Under the pieces are notes generated by a model. That model searched no databases and had not been told where the DNA came from. It worked only from the letters and a program-made list of their open reading frames with translations. A stretch of DNA of 8,130 nucleotides from Candidatus Cloacimonadota bacterium. Lineage in GTDB: Bacteria; Cloacimonadota; Cloacimonadia; Cloacimonadales; Cloacimonadaceae. Where the stretch lies: contig JAEWNJ010000014.1 of NCBI GenBank assembly GCA_023392795.1, positions 1-8,130 on the forward strand. Reading direction: 5' to 3'. Every line of letters begins with the position of its first letter. The stretch's first letter is position 1. Below are positions 1 through 6,893 of this stretch, piece by piece. The translations under genes and the position numbers were made by a program.

Positions 1-22
1 ATATCTACAAACTTACGACAAC

Positions 23-54
23 TTCAAAACCTCAAAACCTCAAAACCTCAAAAC
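23..54. repeat. Tandem octamer array, 4 x (C/T)TCAAAAC
   Basis: Four 8-bp units lie head to tail. The first is TTCAAAAC (23-30) and three perfect CTCAAAAC units follow (31-38, 39-46, 47-54). The array ends 17 bp before the -35 box of the promoter of the downstream operon. Short perfect tandem repeats like this can change copy number by slipped-strand replication, and the position just upstream of a promoter would let that alter spacing to any upstream activator site. The repeat is seen directly; any regulatory effect is inference. No gene is visible in the first 160 bases. Confidence 0.9.
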
Positions 55-71
55 TTGAAATCATTCTTTGC

Positions 72-100
72 TTGACATTCTCTGCCCATGCAAATAGCCT
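72..100 (+). promoter_or_regulatory. Putative sigma-70-type promoter of the five-gene operon
   Basis: A perfect -35 hexamer TTGACA (72-77) is followed after 17 bp by TAGCCT (95-100). The latter keeps the first, second and last bases of the TATAAT consensus. The leader to the ATG at 161 would be about 55 nt and contains a small inverted repeat at 121-136 (TGTCGCC, AA, GGCGGCA). The -10 element is weak, so an activator or another sigma factor may be involved. No convincing sigma-54 -24/-12 pair was seen here. Confidence 0.5.
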
Positions 101-160
101 GCCCCTCATTGGAAGAAATGTGTCGCCAAGGCGGCATAAGATCACTATAAGGAGCCCCGT

Positions 161-1501
161 ATGAAGATCAGACTCATCCTGGCGGCTGTGCTGATAGCAG
201 CCCTCGCTTTGCCCTTATTCGCGGAAGATTGGATCACGATCTACAACGACGATCTTTCTTTGATTCGCAGCAAGTTTGAATTGAACCTGCCGATGGGAAA
301 GACCAGATATAACTACGACGATATCACTTCCCGCATCATGCCGGCTTCAGTGATCGTGGGTGGAAACGGCATTCGCATTGCCGAGCAGAATTATGAATAT
401 GACCTGGCCGGCAAGCATCAGATCATGGCGAAATACCTGGATCAGGAAGTGATCGCGATCATGAAGGATCAATCCCGTCTGCAAGGGGTGCTGAAGTTCT
501 TTGACGGCTCAAATCTGGGCATCATCGAGAGCAGCACCGACCGCTTGCTGGTGATCTCCGATGGCGAAGTGCAGTGGATTCAATTTGCCTCGTTGCCCTC
601 CAATTTCTATACCAAACCGACCCTGGCGTGGGAGATCATCACACCCAAAAAAGGTCTGTATCCCATGCAGATGAGTTACCTCAGCGGTGGTTTTTCCTGG
701 GATGTGACTTACAACGCTGTATGGACCGGCACCCGTCTGATGATGAATTCCTGGGTTACCATAAACAACCGTTCCGGCAAAGCTTTCAAGGACGTGAATT
801 TGAAGCTGATCGCCGGTGAAATCAATCAGATCCGCAATCAATACCATAAATACGCGATGGACTCCGATATAATGATGGAATCTGCCGCCGGGATGTCAGC
901 GCCGTCCTTTGAAGAAAAGGCTTTCCACGATTTTCACATGTATTCGCTGGATCAAAAGGTATCCTTTGCCAACAATCAAACCAAGCAGCTGGAGCTCTAT
1001 CCCCTGCAAAACGTGGTGGCGGAATCCATCTATGAGTACCCTATCTTTTCCGGCGGCGTAAACAGCATCATCCGCTTTACCAATACGGAAAAACAGGGCC
1101 TGGGCAAACCTCTGCCCAAAGGCAGCATCAAGGTCTATAAATCCGATACCGACGGCAATCTGGAATTCATCGGCGAGGATAGCATCAACCACACTTCAGT
1201 GAATGAAGAAGTGAAGGTGACCACCGGCCGCGCCTTTGACCTGGTGGCGTCATCAGACGTGCGCAACCAGAAAAGCATCAGCAACCGCGTCTCGGAACGG
1301 GATATTCACGTAAACCTGAAGAATAACTCCAAGGAAACCAAGAGCATAAACGTGGTTCATACCCTGGGCGGAAACGCCAGAATCGTACAGAGCGAATTGC
1401 GCTACCAGCACGACACTGTAACGAACAAGGTTACCTACGTGATCGATATCCCTTCCGGCGGTGAAAAGAACTTCTGGTTCCGCGAACGCAGTGAATGGTA
1501 G
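161..1501 (+). CDS. Secreted DUF4139-domain protein
   Basis: This is an exported 446-residue protein of the DUF4139 (mucoidy-inhibitor A-like) group, whose biochemical role is not established. Residues 1-21 form a classic signal peptide: K3 and R4, a long Ala/Leu core, and probable cleavage after LPLFA. The mature part begins with a beta-rich region. The DUF4139 core follows at about 170-446: a GGFSWDVTYNAVW block (176-188), SWVTINNRSGK (197-207), LKLIAGEI (214-221), LPKGSIKVY (318-326), FIGED (336-340) and GRAFDLV (356-362), ending in a serine/glycine turn and FWFRER. No Cys is present, so it is not a lipoprotein. The start has AAGGAG six bases upstream. It is the first gene of a tight operon with hsp20, a DUF4390-like gene and a two-component pair, which suggests a job in the periplasm or envelope. 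Family assignment is by motif recognition and is fairly sure; the function is not known. Confidence 0.85.
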   Translation: MKIRLILAAVLIAALALPLFAEDWITIYNDDLSLIRSKFELNLPMGKTRYNYDDITSRIMPASVIVGGNGIRIAEQNYEYDLAGKHQIMAKYLDQEVIAIMKDQSRLQGVLKFFDGSNLGIIESSTDRLLVISDGEVQWIQFASLPSNFYTKPTLAWEIITPKKGLYPMQMSYLSGGFSWDVTYNAVWTGTRLMMNSWVTINNRSGKAFKDVNLKLIAGEINQIRNQYHKYAMDSDIMMESAAGMSAPSFEEKAFHDFHMYSLDQKVSFANNQTKQLELYPLQNVVAESIYEYPIFSGGVNSIIRFTNTEKQGLGKPLPKGSIKVYKSDTDGNLEFIGEDSINHTSVNEEVKVTTGRAFDLVASSDVRNQKSISNRVSERDIHVNLKNNSKETKSINVVHTLGGNARIVQSELRYQHDTVTNKVTYVIDIPSGGEKNFWFRERSEW

Positions 1502-1518
1502 AATCAGGAGATACAGCC

Positions 1519-1959
1519 ATGCGCGAAAAGCTGTTTACCAATCTCGTCGGCTTGCAAAGAGAGATGTTGAAGCTGATTGGTGAGGTGAATTCCCTCACCA
1601 ACAGCCCCAACGCCCTGGAAGAAGCCATCGACGAATCCTGGCATCCCAAATGTGATGTGTTCCAGACCGATACGCAGTGGATTGTGGTGGTGGAGCTGGC
1701 AGGGGTGGAAAAGGACGAAATCTCCATCTCGCTGAGCCCGGAATACCTGCGCATCAGCGGCAACAGGACTTTTCCTGCCACGCATTGCCCTCTGAGCTAC
1801 TACAATATGGAGATCGAGACCGGGCACTTTGAGCGTCGGATCTTTTTCCCGGATGCAGCCCTGGATAAAGAAAATCCCCAAGTGAGCTACATCAACGGCA
1901 TGCTTAGGATCGCTTTTGCCCTTGCTCCGGTGGTGGAGCGCATCATACCCATCAGCTAA
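1519..1959 (+). CDS. Small heat-shock protein, Hsp20/alpha-crystallin family
   Basis: This is an ATP-independent cytosolic holdase chaperone that binds unfolding proteins and keeps them refoldable. It has 146 residues, normal for bacterial sHSPs. A predicted helical N-terminal arm (1-38) precedes the alpha-crystallin domain (about 41-136). The domain starts at CDVFQTDTQWIVVVELAGV, carries EYLRISGNR (75-83), FERRIFFP (104-111), and the late signature SYINGMLRIAF (123-133), a variant of the usual A-x-x-x-N-G-V/M-L motif. The C-terminal I-P-I at 143-145 fits the I-x-I oligomerisation motif, so the protein looks complete. I chose the ATG at 1519 because AGGAG (1506-1510) sits eight bases upstream. 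The ATG at 1495 overlaps the previous stop and lacks such a site. The gene follows the DUF4139 gene by 17 nt. No CIRCE or ROSE-like element is visible before it, so expression probably depends on the operon promoter. Confidence 0.9.
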   Translation: MREKLFTNLVGLQREMLKLIGEVNSLTNSPNALEEAIDESWHPKCDVFQTDTQWIVVVELAGVEKDEISISLSPEYLRISGNRTFPATHCPLSYYNMEIETGHFERRIFFPDAALDKENPQVSYINGMLRIAFALAPVVERIIPIS

Positions 1960-1973
1960 GAATAGGATACCCA

Positions 1974-2519
1974 ATGTTTGAAGCCCTTGGCGCCAAGTTA
2001 CTTACCGGGGTGGTATCCCTGTCTATGCTGCTGTTTTCCTCGTTTCAGGGAAATGATCCCTCTCTGGGGAATTTCAGCTATAGCAAGACGGGCAGCTATG
2101 TGCATCTGAAGGCGCAACTTCAAACGGCATTTGAGAATGACTTCCCCAGCATCTTTGCTTCCGGATCGGATATCCCCGTGCATTACAATCTGGAGGTAAT
2201 CAGCGGGGGAACCGTGGTGGCGAAACGCCGCATGGTGTATAGAGTTAGCTATGATCCGGGCACCGGAATATATGAGATCGTCAAAAACGGCAGCCGCGCC
2301 GCCCTCACAGAATCCGCGGAGCAGGTGAAGCGCGAGCTTTCCGCATTCGCGTACGCTCTGCCCTATCAGCGTTCCTGGGGCGTGGTGACGGTGAAGCTGG
2401 AGGCGGATTTGCCCAAGGTGCATTTTGCCCAATTGAAAAAAGAAGTGGATCTGATGGTGCTGTGGAAGTACAAAAAACCCGCCATCAAAGCGCAGATAGA
2501 CTTGCGTAGGGATTCATAG
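1974..2519 (+). CDS. DUF4390-like exported protein
   Basis: This 181-residue protein has an N-terminal hydrophobic segment (about 8-24) that could be a signal peptide or anchor, followed by a mainly beta-type domain. I see a DUF4390-like layout: a region on the order of LKAQLQTAFENDF (45-57), a hydrophilic beta stretch YNLEVISGG (71-79), the AKRRMVYRVSYD (83-94) strand pair resembling the family's Y-x-x-x-R-x-Y block, an AEQVKRELSAFAYALP helix (115-130), and a closing strand set at about 134-177. Similarity is moderate, so the family call is tentative. The context helps: from memory, proteobacterial DUF4390 genes often sit immediately before ntrY-type kinase genes, and this one ends eight bases before such a kinase. 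AGGA (1964-1967) lies six bases before the ATG. It might be a periplasmic partner of the kinase; that is inference only. Otherwise it is a hypothetical exported protein. Confidence 0.65.
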   Translation: MFEALGAKLLTGVVSLSMLLFSSFQGNDPSLGNFSYSKTGSYVHLKAQLQTAFENDFPSIFASGSDIPVHYNLEVISGGTVVAKRRMVYRVSYDPGTGIYEIVKNGSRAALTESAEQVKRELSAFAYALPYQRSWGVVTVKLEADLPKVHFAQLKKEVDLMVLWKYKKPAIKAQIDLRRDS

Positions 2520-2527
2520 GAGAATCG

Positions 2528-3682
2528 ATGCCCAAAACCGGACTTAGGACCCGCATCTTCCTGCTCTTTCTTGTGGTCTCCATCGGCGGACTGATGGTGC
2601 TGAACAATGTGTTTCAGAGTAAACACGCCAACATCCATGAAGCTCTGGAAGTGATGGAACTCAGCGGACACCTGCGGGAAATCAGGCAATACAGCCACGA
2701 GGATTCCCTCAAAGCTCAAGCTCTGATGCGCAACTTCAACGAAGCCAAAGCAGTGGTGAATATCGCGCTCAGCGATTCGCGCACGATGTCTTCCGTGGTT
2801 CTCCTGATCATCATTGTGGCATCCACCGCCATCTTCCTGATCGTGCTGTCCCGCATCAGTAAACCCCTGCGGGAGCTTAAAAACGCCACCGATCAGATTC
2901 GCAGTGGCAATTTCTCCGTACATCTCCCAGAGACCGGAATCCCCGAAATGCGAGAATTGAAGGGCAGTTTCAATGTGATGAGCCGCGAATTGGAAGCAGT
3001 GCAAAACCGGCTATTGGTAGCCGAGAAAGAAATGATCTGGAAGGATCTCTCCCGCATCCTGGCGCACGAGATCAAGAATCCCCTTACCCCTATCCAGCTT
3101 GCCATTCAGCGCCTGGAAGAGCGTATGGAGTCCGATCCCGAGCGCGTGAAAGATATCCTGAGAGAATCCATCTCCATCATCACGCAGGAGATCGAAAATC
3201 TGAGGCTCCTGGCGCAGGATTTTTCAAACTACGCCAAGGTCAATCAGCCCGCTCTGGAACCCCTGAATCCCGCTGTCTCCATCCGCGAGATCGTGAAATC
3301 CTACGTGCAGGATTTTGAGATCATCCTCGAGCTGGATGAAGAGCTGCAGGTCAATTTTGACAAGACCCATTTTTACCAGATTATCACCAACATCCTGCAA
3401 AACGCCATCGATGCCTGCGAGGAGCCCCAACCGATCAATATCCGGCTTTACCGCGAGCGTTCATTTGCCGTCTTGAGCATTAAAGACCAGGGAAAGGGAA
3501 TCGAGAGCGCCGATCTGCAGCGCATCTTCGAGCCCTATTTCTCCAAGAAAAACAAGGGCACCGGCCTGGGTCTGGCACTGGTGAAAAAGCTCTGCGACGC
3601 CAATTCCACCATCATCAGAGTGAAGAGCAAGCCCGGCGAAGGCAGCGAGTTTATCCTCATCATCGAGGCACTGAACCAATGA
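2528..3682 (+). CDS. NtrY-like membrane sensor histidine kinase
   Basis: This kinase autophosphorylates on His and passes the phosphate to a response regulator, here surely the next gene product. In its 384 residues I see TM1 (11-27), a short likely periplasmic loop (28-86), TM2 (88-108), HAMP (109-161), then DHp with phosphoacceptor H180 in HEIKNPLTPIQL, the signature of NtrY-type kinases. The catalytic domain has the N-box N288 and N292 (TNILQNAIDA), the G1 box DQGKGI (320-325), the F-box FEPYFSKK (334-341) and the G2 box GTGLGLAL (344-351). All catalytic motifs are intact. Classical NtrY proteins are roughly 700 residues with several TMs and a PAS domain; both the large periplasmic part and the PAS are absent, so signal input must come through the small loop, the membrane or a partner. 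The start has TAGGAG five bases upstream. The stop overlaps the regulator start (ATGA), implying translational coupling. Confidence 0.93.
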   Translation: MPKTGLRTRIFLLFLVVSIGGLMVLNNVFQSKHANIHEALEVMELSGHLREIRQYSHEDSLKAQALMRNFNEAKAVVNIALSDSRTMSSVVLLIIIVASTAIFLIVLSRISKPLRELKNATDQIRSGNFSVHLPETGIPEMRELKGSFNVMSRELEAVQNRLLVAEKEMIWKDLSRILAHEIKNPLTPIQLAIQRLEERMESDPERVKDILRESISIITQEIENLRLLAQDFSNYAKVNQPALEPLNPAVSIREIVKSYVQDFEIILELDEELQVNFDKTHFYQIITNILQNAIDACEEPQPINIRLYRERSFAVLSIKDQGKGIESADLQRIFEPYFSKKNKGTGLGLALVKKLCDANSTIIRVKSKPGEGSEFILIIEALNQ

Positions 3683-5034
3683 ATATTCTCGTAATCGACG
3701 ACGAAAAGAACATCCGCATCACTCTGTGCAACATCCTGGAGGATGAAGGCTATCTCTGCCACACTGCCGCCACGATCGCCGAAGGGCTGGAAATGCTGGA
3801 TAGCACTGATCCGGACGCCATTTTGCTGGATGTGAAGCTGCCGGACGGTAACGGCATCGACGCGCTGGAAAGCATCAAGAAGAGCATGCCGCAGATCCCG
3901 GTGATCATGATCTCGGGAAATAGCAATATCAGCGACGCCGTAAAGGCAATCAAACTGGGCGCTTTTGACTTTCTGGAAAAGCCGCTCAGCCTGCCCAAGA
4001 TCAAGATCACGGTCAAGAAAGCTCTGGATTTTTACGCCATGTCCCTCAAGCTACTGCGCATGCAGGCCGATAGCGAAAGGGATTGGAAGATGATCGGCGA
4101 TTCGGCGGTGATGCAAAAGCTGACGGCATTGATCAATAAAGTGGCACCAAGTAACGCCAAAATCCTCATCCACGGGGAGAGCGGAACCGGTAAGGAACTG
4201 ATCGCGCGCCTCATCCACGCCCGCAGTTTACGTTCAGACAAGGCCTTCGTGAAGTTCAACTGCGCGGCGATCCCCCGCGAGCTGATCGAAAGCGAACTCT
4301 TTGGCTTTGAAAAGGGCGCTTTCACCGGAGCCGCGGCGCGCAAGAAAGGCAAGCTGGAGGAAGCGGATAAAGGCAGCCTCTTTCTGGACGAAATCGGGGA
4401 TATGGAACTGGCCGCTCAGGCCAAGGTCCTGCGCGTGATCCAGGAAGGGGAATTTGAACGCGTGGGCAGCAATCAGACCCATCGCATCGACGTCCGCATC
4501 ATCGCTGCCACCAATAAAGACCTTCCGGAGCTGGTGAAGCGCGGGGAGTTTCGCGAAGACCTCTTTTACCGCCTCAATGTAGTGCCCATCCAGAGCCCTC
4601 CCCTGCGCGAACGCATCAGCGATATTCCGCTTCTGATCAATCACTTTGCCATCGAGCTTGCCTTGGAGCTCGCCACCCGGGTAAAGCAATTTTCACCCTC
4701 CGCGATGCAGCGGATGCAGGCTCAGGCATATCCCGGAAATGTGCGCGAACTGAAGAACATCATGGAACGCATCTACCTGCTATGCGACAAAGAGATCCTG
4801 GAGCCGGAAGACATCATTCCCGTGCTGCCCGGCACCAATATCGGCGGAGAATCCGCTGCCGCATTCTGGCAGGAAACCGCCGCCTATCAGGACAAAAAGC
4901 GCGCCTTTGAAATCCGCTATCTCAGCACGCAATTGAAGCTGCACGGCGGAAACATCAGCAAGACCGCCGATGCCCTGGGGCTGCAACAGAGTAATCTCTC
5001 GCGCAAGCTAAATGAACTGGGGATCACTATCTAG
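3679..5034 (+). CDS. Sigma-54-dependent NtrX/NtrC-family response regulator
   Basis: This is a DNA-binding activator of RpoN promoters, phosphorylated by the adjacent kinase. In its 451 residues, the receiver domain (1-118) has acidic D7/D8, phospho-acceptor D51 (LLDVKLPDG), S79 and K101. The AAA+ domain (about 138-367) has Walker A GESGTGKE (166-173), a complete GAFTGA loop (213-218) that contacts sigma-54, Walker B LFLDEIGD (234-241), the arginine-rich FREDLFYRLNVV segment (291-302) and PPLRER (307-312). A Fis-type helix-turn-helix closes the protein (about 423-449, GGNISKTADALGLQQSNLSRK). Length and order match the family, with nothing missing. The NtrY-like partner suggests NtrX rather than NtrC or AtoC, but targets cannot be read from the sequence. 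The ATG overlaps the kinase stop by four bases, and GAGG lies ten bases upstream. It is the last gene of the operon. No strong T-rich terminator was found right after it. Confidence 0.93.
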   Translation: MNILVIDDEKNIRITLCNILEDEGYLCHTAATIAEGLEMLDSTDPDAILLDVKLPDGNGIDALESIKKSMPQIPVIMISGNSNISDAVKAIKLGAFDFLEKPLSLPKIKITVKKALDFYAMSLKLLRMQADSERDWKMIGDSAVMQKLTALINKVAPSNAKILIHGESGTGKELIARLIHARSLRSDKAFVKFNCAAIPRELIESELFGFEKGAFTGAAARKKGKLEEADKGSLFLDEIGDMELAAQAKVLRVIQEGEFERVGSNQTHRIDVRIIAATNKDLPELVKRGEFREDLFYRLNVVPIQSPPLRERISDIPLLINHFAIELALELATRVKQFSPSAMQRMQAQAYPGNVRELKNIMERIYLLCDKEILEPEDIIPVLPGTNIGGESAAAFWQETAAYQDKKRAFEIRYLSTQLKLHGGNISKTADALGLQQSNLSRKLNELGITI

Positions 5035-5120
5035 CCTATAGTATCAGATGCATCGCCCGCGCCGGTACAGCTGTAGGATAAGGACAAGCTGCAATGGGGG
5101 TGGCACACGAGCGTTTTCTC

Positions 5121-5148
5121 TTGACAGGCAATCCATTATCGCTATTAT
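5121..5148 (+). promoter_or_regulatory. Sigma-70-type promoter of the secreted repeat protein
   Basis: A perfect -35 TTGACA (5121-5126), a 16-bp spacer and TATTAT (5143-5148, five of six consensus bases) form the best promoter in the window. The expected transcription start near 5155 gives a leader of only about 25 nt. That leader consists almost entirely of the strong Shine-Dalgarno AGGAGGT (5168-5174), and it can form an imperfect hairpin (5160-5167 with 5171-5178, seven of eight pairs) that would cover this site. Whether it does so in the cell is unknown. Confidence 0.75.
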
Positions 5149-5179
5149 GTCCATATAGTTTACCCCTAGGAGGTGTAAC

Positions 5180-6490
5180 ATGAAGAAAAGTATAGTACCT
5201 ATGATGGTATTGCTGCTTCCGGTGATCCTGCTGAGCAGCGTCTTTGATACTCATCACAATAATGGTTTTGATGTTTCCATGGCCTTTGGGCGCGCTTATC
5301 GTATGCTGGAACAGGTTACCAGCGCCAAAGAAAGCGACCAGTGGTTTCCCGTCACCCGGGTAACCCCCTTCTATCGCAACAATGAATCAGCAGTCGTCGA
5401 TTCCTTTTACTTGGATATGTACGACATTGATTCCGAGGAATGGATGATTGGTGCGATGAAATCCTATTTTGTCTATAACGCCGCCGGCCGCATTGTCAGC
5501 AACACCATCTATATGAATATGATGAACATGCTGATCCCCATGGCGAAGGTGGAATCCTTTTACGACAATCAAAACCGCATCATCAAAAACTACGTCTATG
5601 GCGGAGATTTGATGAATCTGGGCTCCTGGGTCATTCAAAACAGGATGCACATCATCCACGGCAACGGGACTGCTTTCGAAGTCTATAGCTGGGAAGAGCT
5701 AGAGGATGATGTCCGCAGCTCCATGTATTATCACAGCACTTTTCAGTTTGACGCCCAGGGCCGCATCATCGAAGAGCTGAGCTATGAATCTCCGGATTCC
5801 ACGTCTTGGGTTCAGGATAGCAAAGGCACCTTCGTGTATCATCCTCAGGATACTTCCACAGGCGAAAGCTTCATCGAATACGCATCCGCCGGACTCCCCA
5901 TGATGCTGGCGAACGATGGCTTCGATTTCCCCGGCCTCATCACTCTGAACGAAAACTTCGAATGGGATGGCAGCGCCTGGGTTCCGGATTATCGCACCAC
6001 CGGCGAATACAACGCCCAGCTAAAGCTTAGCTCCCGTCACGGCCAGTATTATGAAAGCGGGACCTGGATGGAAGACTTCCTGAGTACTTACTTCTATGAC
6101 GCCAATGGCAATTCGGACTATACCATCGGTCAGTATTACAACGGAAGTAGCTGGCAGGATGAAGAACGCATCGATTACACTTGGGAAAACTACTCTGCCG
6201 CCAATCACGACGGCGTGGCTCCAGCCCTGAATCTGCAGGTGAATGCCTATCCCAGTCCCTTCAACGCATGTGTCACAATCGCCCTTCGTTCCGAAAGCAA
6301 AGCTCCCGTAAAAGTTAGCATCCACAACCTACGTGGCCAAAACATCCGCAGCTTCGTGACCGATGGTAGCAGTAACATCTCCTGGGACGGTAAATACAGC
6401 GATGGCAGCTGCGTTCCCGCAGGTATCTATTTCATACGGGCTCAGCAAGATGGCAATAACGCGGTTCGTAAAGTGATGCGCGTGAAATAG
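5180..6490 (+). CDS. Secreted protein with YD-like repeats and C-terminal FlgD/T9SS-type sorting-like domain
   Basis: This 436-residue protein is exported: K2 and K3, a hydrophobic core at 5-21, and no lipobox Cys. The middle (about 55-335) is rich in Tyr, Asp, Asn and Trp and carries degenerate repeats: YFVYNAAGRIV (96-106), SFYDNQNRII (126-135), FQFDAQGRII (188-197), GEYNAQLKL (275-283), YFYDANGN (304-311). Trp-bearing strands such as EWDGSAWVPD and YYNGSSWQDE lie between later repeats. This resembles YD/RHS-like repeats in secreted FCB proteins. The final 80 or so residues form a FlgD-Ig/T9SS type A-like beta-sandwich: NAYPSPFN (355-362), VSIHNLRGQ (379-387), SWDGKYSDG (401-409), PAGIYFIRA (413-421) and the basic end RKVMRVK. 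That fits export across the outer membrane and surface attachment. AGGAGGT stands five bases before the ATG. Ligand or enzyme activity is not recognisable. Confidence 0.85.
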   Translation: MKKSIVPMMVLLLPVILLSSVFDTHHNNGFDVSMAFGRAYRMLEQVTSAKESDQWFPVTRVTPFYRNNESAVVDSFYLDMYDIDSEEWMIGAMKSYFVYNAAGRIVSNTIYMNMMNMLIPMAKVESFYDNQNRIIKNYVYGGDLMNLGSWVIQNRMHIIHGNGTAFEVYSWEELEDDVRSSMYYHSTFQFDAQGRIIEELSYESPDSTSWVQDSKGTFVYHPQDTSTGESFIEYASAGLPMMLANDGFDFPGLITLNENFEWDGSAWVPDYRTTGEYNAQLKLSSRHGQYYESGTWMEDFLSTYFYDANGNSDYTIGQYYNGSSWQDEERIDYTWENYSAANHDGVAPALNLQVNAYPSPFNACVTIALRSESKAPVKVSIHNLRGQNIRSFVTDGSSNISWDGKYSDGSCVPAGIYFIRAQQDGNNAVRKVMRVK

Positions 6491-6510
6491 TCCTTCACTA
6501 TCTGAAACAG

Positions 6511-6529
6511 CCACTTGCCTTTGCAGTGG
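6511..6529 (+). other. Small hairpin in the 3' region of the secreted-protein gene
   Basis: CCACTTGC (6511-6518) pairs with GCAGTGG (6523-6529) over a CTTT loop, with one bulged T. It stands 20 bases after the stop codon and just ahead of the main terminator. There is no T-run after it, so it more likely protects the mRNA end or is incidental. Confidence 0.35.
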
Positions 6530-6542
6530 TATAAAGAATCAT

Positions 6543-6569
6543 GGCCGGAATTATGGATTCCGGCCTTTT
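6543..6569 (+). terminator. Intrinsic (rho-independent) terminator
   Basis: GGCCGGAAT (6543-6551) and ATTCCGGCC (6557-6565) form a perfect nine-pair stem with a five-base loop, followed directly by TTTT (6566-6569). It lies 52 bases after the stop of the secreted-protein gene and ends its transcription. The stem is symmetrical, but on the minus strand no T-run follows it, so termination is directional. Confidence 0.88.
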
Positions 6570-6893
6570 GCTACTGAGGCATTATTTGACCGAAGCAGCA
6601 TGAAAGTGAATGCCCCTGATTTGCCCTTGCTTCCGGGCGACAATATCAGATACTGATCTCTCCTGGTTGTCCAGGGTTTTGATGTCCTTTCAGGGTCTCG
6701 AGTATTCCTCATCCCTTTGTGCTATCTTCTACTTCATTTTCATATAGAGAGCCGGTCGGATACAGGTCATGCGGAAGCATGAGTATTGCCTGACCGGATC
6801 ACGGGATGCGCGGCAAGCGGAAGATAGAGCTTTTCCGGGGAACGGAATGCAACTGGCTCCTGATGCGATCGGCCAGATCAGCAGCGTGGGTAA
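6570..6893. other. Gene-free stretch between terminator and transposase remnant
   Basis: I find no convincing gene on either strand. A 77-codon open frame starting at 6769 has no ribosome binding site and no recognisable domain, and it overlaps the transposase remnant in another frame. A short hairpin CCTGG-TTGT-CCAGG at 6662-6675 is followed by GTTTT and could be a weak second terminator. A small palindrome ATCAG-ATA-CTGAT lies at 6647-6659. The stretch may be decayed mobile-element DNA, but no earlier part of a transposase can be read in it. Confidence 0.5.

Noticed and set aside
23..54. CRISPR-like array
   Set aside because: The units are only 8 bp and directly adjacent, with no spacers.
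1495..1518. Upstream ATG for the Hsp20 gene, adding eight residues
   Set aside because: It overlaps the previous stop codon and has no Shine-Dalgarno. AGGAG is placed correctly for the ATG at 1519.
2366..3004. 212-codon open frame on the minus strand
   Set aside because: It lies opposite the kinase gene, whose domains are unmistakable. It is His-rich and without motifs, as expected for an antisense shadow.
5101..5116. Possible sigma-54 promoter (TGGCAC at 5101-5106) after the regulator gene
   Set aside because: The -24-like half is perfect, but the -12 position reads CGTTT instead of TTGC(A/T). A strong TTGACA/TATTAT promoter lies just downstream.
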